From: Candidatus Bipolaricaulota bacterium
Lineage (GTDB): Bacteria > Bipolaricaulota > Bipolaricaulia > Bipolaricaulales > Bipolaricaulaceae
Assembly (NCBI GenBank): GCA_021129895.1
Contig: JAJOKL010000068.1
Coordinates: 1 to 6,826 of the forward strand
DNA: 6,826 nucleotides
Reading direction: 5' to 3'
In this document: positions 1 through 5,487 of the stretch, piece after piece
Layout: every line of letters starts with the position of its first letter
Numbering within the stretch: the stretch's first letter is position 1
Notes under the pieces: generated by a model
The model's database searches: none
What the model was told of the DNA's origin: nothing
Seen by the model: the letters and a program-made list of their open reading frames with translations, nothing else
Translations under genes and position numbers: made by a program

Positions 1-17
1 GCTCGGGAGAGGTCCGC

Positions 18-46
18 TGGCCAGGGGGCAGGGCTTGGGCTATCCT
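18..46 (+). promoter_or_regulatory. Candidate promoter of the DUF6062-like gene
   Basis: A possible sigma-70-type promoter: TGGCCA at 18-23 (4 of 6 to TTGACA), a 17-nt spacer, and TATCCT at 41-46 (4 of 6 to TATAAT). Transcription would start near 53, leaving a leader of about 23 nt. A small inverted repeat, CCCTC (47-51) and GAGGG (57-61) around a 5-nt loop, lies at the start site. Matches of this quality are common by chance in such GC-rich DNA, so this is only a candidate. Confidence 0.25.
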
Positions 47-75
47 CCCTCGGCCTGAGGGCGGTTCCGGAAAAC

Positions 76-765
76 ATGTGGCCTCGCAAACGGAAGAGCA
101 AGCCGGAGGAGCTGGCCCTGTTCTCGGGGGCGTTGCGGCGGGCGCTCGCCCGGCCCGGCTGCCCCATCTGCCGCCTGGTGCGGGAGAGCGAGGAAAAGTG
201 GATCTGGACCCTGCTTTACGAGTACACCGGCGATCCCCGCACCCATGCCATGTTCTCCCGGGCGGCGGGCTTGTGTTCCCACCACGGCCAGCTCATGCGG
301 CGGGTGGTGGAGGGCCGGCGGCTCATGACCCCCAGTGGGGTGGCCCGCCTCTACGAGACCGCGGTGCGGGAGCTGCGGGCACAGTTGGCTGTCCCGAAAA
401 GGCGCCGGGACGGCTGTCCGCTTTGTTCCTACGCGGAAAGAACAGCGGGAAGGCAAGTTTATTTCCTGGCCCGGCTCCTGGCCGGGGAGGAGTGGCGGGG
501 GGCCTTCTCCGCCTCACAGGGACTATGCTGGCCACACCTCCGGGCCCTGCTTCCCCATGCCAGCCGGGAGGTGAGGAAGTGGGCGCTGCGGGATTTCTCC
601 CGGCGGCTGGAGAAGCTGGAACACGAGCTGGCCGAGCTCCAGCGGAAGCAGCGCTACGATGTGCCTGAAGGACTTTCCCTGGAGGAGGCGGATTCCTGGC
701 GGGAAGCCCTGTGGCGCCTGGGCGGGATGTCCTACGACCACCTCCTGGTGCGGGACGATGTGTGA
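76..765 (+). CDS. DUF6062-like protein with two C-x2-C/C-x2-H modules
   Basis: A 229-aa protein whose layout matches my memory of the uncharacterised DUF6062 family; the biochemical role is unknown. It has two copies of one putative metal-binding pattern: C29-x2-C32 with C67-x2-H70, and C114-x2-C117 with C151-x2-H154. The gaps between halves are nearly equal (34 and 33 residues), and each second half begins Gly-Leu-Cys, so an internal duplication is likely. Each module could hold one Zn ion. A charged, probably helical or coiled-coil segment follows (about 165-193), then a Trp-containing end. There is no signal peptide or membrane segment, so it should be cytoplasmic. The ATG at 76 lacks a strong Shine-Dalgarno sequence. 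The gene stands alone on the plus strand and converges on mnmA with 6 bp between stop codons. Coding status is secure; the family name is from memory of motif spacing. Confidence 0.8.
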   Translation: MWPRKRKSKPEELALFSGALRRALARPGCPICRLVRESEEKWIWTLLYEYTGDPRTHAMFSRAAGLCSHHGQLMRRVVEGRRLMTPSGVARLYETAVRELRAQLAVPKRRRDGCPLCSYAERTAGRQVYFLARLLAGEEWRGAFSASQGLCWPHLRALLPHASREVRKWALRDFSRRLEKLEHELAELQRKQRYDVPEGLSLEEADSWREALWRLGGMSYDHLLVRDDV

Positions 766-771
766 GAGGGG

Positions 772-1815
772 CTAACCGGGAAGGGGCCGGCTGATCACTC
801 CCCCGCCTAGCACCTCCTCCCCCCGGTAGAATACGGCCGCCTGCCCCGGGGCCACCGCCCGCACCGGGTGGGAGAACTCCACCACGGCCTTCCCTTCCTC
901 CAGGCACACCTCCGCTTCCACCGGAGCCGCCCGATAGCGGATCTGCACCTGACAGCGGAACCCCTCCCCGGGCGGGGCCCCGGCGATCCAGTGGAGCTCG
1001 GTGGCGACCAGTCCGCGGGAGTAGAGGGCCGACTCCGGCCCCACGATGAGCGCGTTCCTCTCCGGATCCAGGGCCACCACGTACAGGGGCTCCGGGGAGG
1101 AGAGCCCCAACCCCCGCCGCTGCCCCACCGTGTAGTGGGGCAGGCCCCGGTGTGTCCCCAGCACGTGGCCGGAGAGGTCCAAGATGGGCCCTGGGGGGGC
1201 GTCGGGGATGAGTTCCCCCACCCCGCCGGGGGCGAAGCACAGGTCCTGGGACTCCGGCAGCCGGGCGGCGGTGAGCCCCTGCTTCTCCGCCAGCCGTTTC
1301 ACCTCGGCCTTGGTAAGCTCCCCCACCGGAAACAGAGCCCGGGAAAGTTCCCCTTGGGTCAGGGAGTACAGGAAGTAGGACTGGTCCTTCGCGGGGTCCC
1401 TCCCCCTCAGGAGAAGGCAGGTTCCGTTCTCCTTGCGGATGCGGGCGTGGTGGCCAGTGGCGATGTGGGGGATGCCCCGCCGGTCCGCCTCCCGCAGGAG
1501 CAGGGCGAACCGTACCTCACGGTTACAGAACGTGCAGGGATTAGGGGTCTTCCCAGAGCGGTAGGCAGACAGCGTCGGTTCGATCACTAGCCTGCGGAAC
1601 TCTCGGTGGGCCTGGACGGTCTCGTGGGGGATCCCCAGCTCCCGGGCGGCCAGGGCGGCGATGTCCACCGAGCAGCACGGGTTCTCCTTCGGCCCCTCCG
1701 GGTCCCATAGCCACAGGGTGAGGCCGTATACCCGGTAGCCCTGCTCCCGGAGGAGGTAGGCGCACACGGTGGAGTCCACCCCCCCGGACATCCCCACCAA
1801 TACCTCTTTTGCCAT
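772..1815 (-). CDS. mnmA: tRNA-specific 2-thiouridylase MnmA
   Basis: MnmA makes the 2-thio group of U34 in tRNAs for Lys, Glu and Gln: it adenylates the uridine with ATP, then transfers sulfur from a relay or Fe-S system in the cytoplasm. The 347-aa product matches the family length (about 350-370). The N-terminal PP-loop GMSGGVDST (8-16) binds ATP. Motif NPCTFCNREVRF (92-103) carries the catalytic Cys97, and ESQDLCF (188-194) carries partner Cys193. The conserved KDQSYFL segment is at 143-149, and a beta-rich C-terminal tRNA-binding part begins near 210. The ATG at 1815 is 9 nt after the TGA that ends the cupin remnant, and its likely ribosome binding site GGAGGAG (1834-1828) lies inside that remnant, so translation is probably coupled. 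It is the last gene of the minus-strand operon. The extra Cys94 makes a CxxC where E. coli has an Asp. Identification is secure. Confidence 0.97.
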   Translation of the reverse strand: MAKEVLVGMSGGVDSTVCAYLLREQGYRVYGLTLWLWDPEGPKENPCCSVDIAALAARELGIPHETVQAHREFRRLVIEPTLSAYRSGKTPNPCTFCNREVRFALLLREADRRGIPHIATGHHARIRKENGTCLLLRGRDPAKDQSYFLYSLTQGELSRALFPVGELTKAEVKRLAEKQGLTAARLPESQDLCFAPGGVGELIPDAPPGPILDLSGHVLGTHRGLPHYTVGQRRGLGLSSPEPLYVVALDPERNALIVGPESALYSRGLVATELHWIAGAPPGEGFRCQVQIRYRAAPVEAEVCLEEGKAVVEFSHPVRAVAPGQAAVFYRGEEVLGGGVISRPLPG

Positions 1816-1824
1816 GTGGCCAGC

Positions 1825-2071
1825 TCACTCCTCCACGTGTACCGGGACGATACAGAAGCTCACCCTCCCCCTCCAGCATCAGCACCCCGTGCTCGAACGG
1901 ATGAGCATGCCGGGGCGTGTGGCCCCCAGGCCCGAGGGTGAACAGGCGCACCGCGAACGTGGGGGCGCCATCCCGCGGCCCGATGAGGACCTGCTTGGTC
2001 ACGTTCACCACGTCCACCCCGTCTGAGAGGTCCACCCCAGGAACGTCCTCGATCCGCTTTACGATCGCCAA
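1825..2071 (-). pseudogene. Cupin-domain gene with a central deletion and frameshift
   Basis: The first 70 codons encode a typical small single-domain cupin: an N-terminal strand region, then the first cupin motif GGHTPRHAHPFEHG (49-62) with metal-ligand candidates H55, H57 and E60 or H61, and VLMLEGEG. Small cupins of this kind are about 105-115 aa. Here the second motif (G-x5-P-x-G-x2-H-x3-N) is absent. A plausible family C-terminus, FCIVPVHVEE followed by TGA, sits in another frame at 1857-1825, just before the mnmA ATG. The simplest reading is loss of about 30 codons near 1870-1857, of length 3n+2. As it stands, the TTG frame skips that TGA and runs into mnmA to a stop at 1541 (176 aa, about 106 of them non-cupin). 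The start is TTG with an excellent ribosome binding site. It lies between the hydrolase and mnmA in one operon. Genuine mutation versus assembly error cannot be decided here; the original function is unknown. Confidence 0.7.
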
Positions 2072-2076
2072 AGTTG

Positions 2077-2083
2077 CCTCCTT
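2077..2083 (-). promoter_or_regulatory. Ribosome binding site fixing a TTG start for the cupin gene
   Basis: On the minus strand a full AAGGAGG at 2083-2077 is followed by the 5-nt spacer CAACT and then TTG at 2071-2069. No ATG or GTG is nearby in this frame, and the peptide MAIVKRIEDVP looks like the usual cupin N-terminus. The motif overlaps the TAA stop (2084-2082) of the upstream hydrolase gene, so ribosomes finishing that gene end on this site. Confidence 0.85.
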
Positions 2084-3296
2084 ACACCTGCAGGGCCAAG
2101 AGCGGCACCAGCATCTCGTCCTCGGTGAGCCCGCCGTGCATCCCCCGCAGCTTGAACTCCCCCTTGGGCCAGAGCAGGAACCTGCTCCCTTTCGCCAGGG
2201 CCAACAGGTCCCCCACCCGGGCCCGGGCCTCCAACGTAGGCCGCTCCAGCCCCCATAGTCCTTGGTCCAGGGCCTCCTCGCTCCTCATGATCAGGAAATC
2301 CTTAGGAAATCGCTCCCTCAGGTAGTCCTCCACCTCCCGCTCGTGCCCCCGCCGCAGGTACAGGTAAGCGGCCCGGGCGTCCCCCACCGGCGGGCACATA
2401 AGGCCCTCCCGCAACACCTCGTGCTCGGGACAGGAGATCACGTCCTTCTTGGGGTCCACGTCCACGAACCCATGGTCGGCGACGAGGATGACCACCGCCC
2501 TGCGCACGCGGTTCAGGAACTCCCGGTAAAACAGCCGGAAGAAGGTGGCGATCTCGATGGCGAAGGCGGGCGAGCTGGGTCCATACACGTGGGCCAGGGA
2601 ATCCCCGCTGGGCCAGTACACCGCCAGCAGGGCCTTGCCGGGGCGGGCCACCGCCCCTCGCAATTGCACAAACAGATCCGAAAGGGACAGGTAAGGCACC
2701 GTCTGCTTGACCCCTTGATACAGGATCTGCGACAGGCCCGAGTCCATGATGAACTTGGGTAAGAACAGGTAGGTGGACACCCCCAGGGCCTCCAGGCGCC
2801 GGTACAAAGACGGTACCGGCACGAACTCCTCCGGCTTGATCCCCACCTTCTGCAGGGAGTCGGCCTGAGCCCCAGGGGCGGCCAGCTTGATCATGTTCAC
2901 CACCGCCCCGGGATCCTGCAAGAACAAGGTGTAGCCCAGCACCCCGTGCACCAACGGGCTGGCCCCGGTGGACAGGCTGGCCAGGGCGGTGGTGGTGGTG
3001 GGCGGGAACACCGAGGTCAAGGGGATATAGGCCCCGCTATCGAGGAACGGGCTCAGGCTCACCTTCCCCTCCCCCGCCAGCTCCTCCAGCTTGCGGTACC
3101 CCAGCCCGTCCAACAGAAGACCGACCACCTTGTCCGCCGGCCGCAGCCCCAGCTCCTGCGCCAGCCCCCCTTCCTCCCCTCCCAGCAGCTCCTCGATGGT
3201 GTGGGGCACGGAAAGGAGGGAGTAGCGCTCGTAGTGGGGGCGCAGCCCACCGGTCTCGTCCTGGATGCGCGCCAGAATCTCTTGTGCTTTTCGCAT
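2082..3296 (-). CDS. Alkaline phosphatase superfamily hydrolase (nucleotide pyrophosphatase/phosphodiesterase type)
   Basis: A 404-aa protein carrying the metal and nucleophile motifs of the type I phosphodiesterase/nucleotide pyrophosphatase branch. In order: D63 in LLLDGLGY; the nucleophile loop FPPTTTTALASLSTG (97-111), where a Thr in 100-103 should be the nucleophile; D232 and H236 in GDSLAH; D274-H275 in VADHGF; and H387 in MHGG. These form a two-metal (usually Zn) centre that hydrolyses phosphate mono- or diesters. No signal peptide or membrane helix is visible, so it is probably cytoplasmic; the substrate is unknown. I chose ATG at 3296 because a perfect TATAAT lies just upstream; the in-frame GTG at 3326 would lie upstream of that -10 box. 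It leads the operon with the cupin and mnmA. All key residues seem present, so it should be active. Family confident, substrate not. Confidence 0.9.
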   Translation of the reverse strand: MRKAQEILARIQDETGGLRPHYERYSLLSVPHTIEELLGGEEGGLAQELGLRPADKVVGLLLDGLGYRKLEELAGEGKVSLSPFLDSGAYIPLTSVFPPTTTTALASLSTGASPLVHGVLGYTLFLQDPGAVVNMIKLAAPGAQADSLQKVGIKPEEFVPVPSLYRRLEALGVSTYLFLPKFIMDSGLSQILYQGVKQTVPYLSLSDLFVQLRGAVARPGKALLAVYWPSGDSLAHVYGPSSPAFAIEIATFFRLFYREFLNRVRRAVVILVADHGFVDVDPKKDVISCPEHEVLREGLMCPPVGDARAAYLYLRRGHEREVEDYLRERFPKDFLIMRSEEALDQGLWGLERPTLEARARVGDLLALAKGSRFLLWPKGEFKLRGMHGGLTEDEMLVPLLALQV

Positions 3297-3305
3297 GGCT
3301 TCGGC

Positions 3306-3311
3306 ATTATA
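3306..3311 (-). promoter_or_regulatory. TATAAT -10 box, leaderless-type promoter of the minus-strand operon
   Basis: Read on the minus strand, a perfect TATAAT is followed by 9 nt (GCCGAAGCC) and the hydrolase ATG at 3296. With the usual 6-7 nt from -10 box to start site, the mRNA would begin 2-3 nt before the ATG, and no Shine-Dalgarno sequence is correctly placed. This resembles leaderless genes known in Deinococcus-Thermus and other lineages. No convincing -35 is present: ACTGGC at 17-nt and CTGGCT at 16-nt spacing are both poor. It is one of the few A/T-rich hexamers in the window. Confidence 0.6.
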
Positions 3312-3351
3312 GCCTCGACAGGCCACCAGCCAGTGAAAGGGGGGAAGGGTT

Positions 3352-3552
3352 ATGGCGAGTTGTCAGAACCGCGATGCCAACTTGGCCCAGTGCCCTTGCA
3401 CCTGGCCGGACTGCTCCCGCAAGGGGATCTGCTGCGAGTGCTTGCGGTACCACCTGGCCCATGGCGAGCTTCCGGCTTGCTGTTTCCCGCCGGAGGTGGA
3501 GCGCACCTACGACCGCTCCTTCCGCCGCTTCGCCCAGCTCCACGGGGGATGA
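3352..3552 (+). CDS. Small Cys-rich DUF6485-like protein
   Basis: A 66-aa protein with nine cysteines (C4, C14, C16, C21, C27, C28, C30, C43, C44) plus H34, enough for one or two Zn or Fe-S sites. The pattern ANLAQCPCTWPDCSRKG, then CCECLRYH, then GELPACCFPPEVERTYDRS, matches the DUF6485 family as I recall it, and the length is typical. Function is unknown. No signal peptide is visible. The ATG at 3352 follows a G-rich stretch that can serve as ribosome binding site (AAAGGGG at 3336-3342, 9 nt away, or GGAAGG at 3343-3348). Its TGA (3550-3552) overlaps the polX ATG (3549-3551) as ATGA, a sign of translational coupling. It heads a two-gene plus-strand operon diverging from the hydrolase operon. 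The Cys pattern makes a chance reading frame very unlikely. Confidence 0.85.
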   Translation: MASCQNRDANLAQCPCTWPDCSRKGICCECLRYHLAHGELPACCFPPEVERTYDRSFRRFAQLHGG

Positions 3553-5264
3553 AGAACAGGCAGGTGGCCCGGATCCTGTATGAGGTGGCCGACCTCCTGG
3601 GGCTGAAGGGGGTGCAGTTCAAGCCCCGCGCCTATCGGAGGGCGGCCCAGGCGGTGGAGTCCTGTCCCACCCCCATCGAGGAGCTGGTGGCCGAGGGGCG
3701 CCTGTCCGAGCTCCCCGGGGTGGGCAAGTCCATCGCCGAGAAGATCAAGGAGATCGTGGCCACCGGGAAGCTGAAGTACCACCAGGAGCTGAAGGAGGAG
3801 CTCCCGGTGGATCTATATACCCTGACCCAGGTGGAGGGGGTGGGGCCCAAGACGGCCAAGCTCCTCTACGACCACCTGGGGGTAAGGACCTTGGAGGACC
3901 TGGAGCGGGCGGCCAAGGAAGGGCTGATTAGGAACATCAAGGGCCTGGGCCCCAAGATCGAGGAAAAGATCCTGCGGGGCCTGGCCGAGGCTAGGAAGGC
4001 GGAACGGCGGGAGCTTCTGGGCTACGCGCTCCCTTTGGCCCGGGATCTATGCCAGCGCCTAGCCGCCACCGGCCTGTTCCAACGCCTCGAGCCGGCTGGG
4101 TCCCTGAGGCGGGGCAAGGAGACGGTGGGGGACCTGGATATCCTGGCGGTGTCCGATCGGCCGGAGGAGGCGGCCAGGGCGTTCGTGTCCCTGCCAGAGG
4201 TGGAGGAGGTGCTGGCCCAGGGGCCCAAGAAGTCCTCGGTGCGCCTGGCCGGGGGCCTCCAGGTGGACCTGAGGATCGTACCGGAGGAGTCGTTCGGGGC
4301 GGCCCTGCAGTACTTCACCGGCTCCAAGGCCCACAACATCCGCCTGCGGGAGCGGGCGGTGGCCCGGGGCTGGAAGCTGAACGAGTACGGCCTGTTCGAC
4401 CGGGAAGGAAAGCGCCTGGCCGGGGAACACGAGGAGGACATCTACAGGAGGCTGGGGCTCGCCTACATCCCCCCGGAGCTGCGGGAGGACCAAGGGGAGA
4501 TCCAGGCCGCCGAGGAAGGAGCCCTCCCCGCTCTGGTGGAGTTCCGCCAGATCAAGGGGGACCTCCACGTCCACACCACCTGGTCCGATGGCAAGGCCTC
4601 TCTGGAGGAGATGGCGGCCGAGGCCAAAAAGCGGGGCCTCTCCTACATCGCCGTCACCGACCACTTCCGCTTCTCCCAGGCCATCAAGGGCCTGTCGGAG
4701 GAGGACTTGTTGCGGCAGATCGAGGAGATAGAAAAGCTGAACGAGAGGCTGAAGGGGGTTCGGATCCTGTCCGGGGTGGAAGCGAACATCGCCCGGGATG
4801 GGTCCATCGATGTGCCGGAAGCCCTCCTCAAGCGGGTAGACCTGGTGATCGCTTCGCTCCATTCCCACTTCCGTATCTCCAAGGCGGAGATGACCGAGCG
4901 GCTGATCCGGGCGGTGGAGAACGAATATGTGGACGTGCTGGGGCATCCCAGCGGCCGGCTCATCGGCGAGCGTCCACCGTACGAGGCGGACTGGGAGGAG
5001 GTGCTCCATCGGGCGGCCAAGACGGGCACCCTGCTGGAGGTGAATGCCAACCCTCAGCGGTTGGACTTGTCCGCGGAGCACATCCGGGAGGCGATCGGCC
5101 TGGGGGTGCGGCTCATCATCGGCACTGACGCCCATGCCGCGGATCATCTGGATTTCCTGGAGCTGGGGGTGATCACCTGCCGGCGGGGCTGGGCCGAGGC
5201 CCAGCACGTGCTCAATTGCCTCCCTTGGGAGGACGTCCTGGCCGCCCGCAAGCGGGCAAGCTAG
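3549..5264 (+). CDS. polX: DNA polymerase/3'-5' exonuclease PolX (family X with PHP domain)
   Basis: PolX fills short gaps in base-excision repair, and its PHP domain supplies 3'-5' exonuclease (in some members also AP-endonuclease) activity. The 571-aa length is normal (Thermus PolX is about 575). Residues 1-150 hold the DNA-binding helices with three helix-hairpin-helix motifs: LPGVGKSIAEKI (55-66), VEGVGPKTAKLL (95-106) and IKGLGPKIEEKI (130-141). The nucleotidyltransferase part has GSLRRGKETVGDLDIL with catalytic D195 and D197, and the third Asp D240 in VDLRIV. YFTGSKAHNIRLRERA (255-270) follows. The PHP domain starts near 337 and keeps its metal ligands: H340, H342, D347, D371-H372, E411, H438/H440, H466, D527 and H529. 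Both activities should therefore be intact. The start is ATG at 3549, overlapping the upstream stop; the upstream continuation of the frame is antisense to the hydrolase and not conserved. A hairpin follows the stop. Confidence 0.97.
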   Translation: MKNRQVARILYEVADLLGLKGVQFKPRAYRRAAQAVESCPTPIEELVAEGRLSELPGVGKSIAEKIKEIVATGKLKYHQELKEELPVDLYTLTQVEGVGPKTAKLLYDHLGVRTLEDLERAAKEGLIRNIKGLGPKIEEKILRGLAEARKAERRELLGYALPLARDLCQRLAATGLFQRLEPAGSLRRGKETVGDLDILAVSDRPEEAARAFVSLPEVEEVLAQGPKKSSVRLAGGLQVDLRIVPEESFGAALQYFTGSKAHNIRLRERAVARGWKLNEYGLFDREGKRLAGEHEEDIYRRLGLAYIPPELREDQGEIQAAEEGALPALVEFRQIKGDLHVHTTWSDGKASLEEMAAEAKKRGLSYIAVTDHFRFSQAIKGLSEEDLLRQIEEIEKLNERLKGVRILSGVEANIARDGSIDVPEALLKRVDLVIASLHSHFRISKAEMTERLIRAVENEYVDVLGHPSGRLIGERPPYEADWEEVLHRAAKTGTLLEVNANPQRLDLSAEHIREAIGLGVRLIIGTDAHAADHLDFLELGVITCRRGWAEAQHVLNCLPWEDVLAARKRAS

Positions 5265-5270
5265 GCGAGA

Positions 5271-5292
5271 CCTGGATCCGTGGGGATCCAGG
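5271..5292 (+). terminator. Perfect 9-bp hairpin after polX, possible terminator without a T tract
   Basis: CCTGGATCC (5271-5279) and GGATCCAGG (5284-5292) form a perfect 9-bp stem with the loop GTGG, 6 nt after the polX stop. The following bases (GGTAAACTAGGG) contain no T run, so it is not a classical intrinsic terminator. It may protect the mRNA 3' end, act with Rho, or be a U-less terminator. Position supports a 3'-end role. Confidence 0.5.
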
Positions 5293-5487
5293 GGTAAACT
5301 AGGGCCCGGTGCCTGAGGTTTGCGGCTCGGGAACAGGTTCCAAACCCGTTTCGCGGGCCGCGTTTGGAGGATTGGGACCTCTTTAGGTTAGAATCCGGCG
5401 ATTCGACCACGTGTACACGCCAGAGCTCATCGGTCGGCCCTTGAACCTTTGGCACCTGGTGGCCACAAAGAAGGGGAGCGATACTGA
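5293..5487 (+). other. Structured non-coding region upstream of tig
   Basis: No convincing gene is visible here. Inverted repeats seen: GGTTT (5317-5321)/AAACC (5342-5346) enclosing GGAAC (5330-5334)/GTTCC (5337-5341); an alternative CCAAA (5340-5344)/TTTGG (5363-5367) enclosing CCCG (5345-5348)/CGGG (5354-5357); GGATT (5369-5373)/AATCC (5392-5396) enclosing ACCT (5377-5380)/AGGT (5385-5388); and palindromes CGTGTACACG (5410-5419) and GTGGCCAC (5459-5466). The first two structures share bases and exclude each other. Candidate promoter parts are TAGAAT (5389-5394, with TTGGAG 19 nt upstream) and TTGAAC (5441-5446, with the weak CACAAA 17 nt downstream). I do not recognise a known RNA family. 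Confidence 0.45.

Noticed and set aside
323..1240. 305-aa minus-strand open frame
   Set aside because: It overlaps mnmA in another frame and the DUF6062-like gene antisense; the Gly/Pro/Arg-rich composition is typical of shadow frames in GC-rich DNA.
1825..1870. Programmed frameshift in the cupin gene
   Set aside because: A frameshift alone would still give a protein about 30 residues short without motif 2, and no slippery heptamer with a following structure is evident; a deletion explains more.
3297..3326. GTG start at 3326 for the hydrolase
   Set aside because: It would place the TATAAT box inside the coding sequence, and the 10 added residues lack family resemblance.
2946..3548. Upstream in-frame extension of polX (would give 772 aa)
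   Set aside because: It is antisense to the hydrolase gene, has Gly/Gln/Pro-rich composition unlike PolX, and would override the DUF6485-like gene. The 571-aa form has the family length and start.
4049..5207. Long open frames on both strands inside polX (359 and 382 aa)
   Set aside because: They lie wholly within a well-conserved polX gene and show no recognisable motif; high GC makes stop codons rare.
5330..5350. tRNA T-arm-like segment (GGTTCCAAACC)
   Set aside because: The T-loop lacks the required purine, one stem pair mismatches, and no acceptor, D or anticodon arms fit around it.
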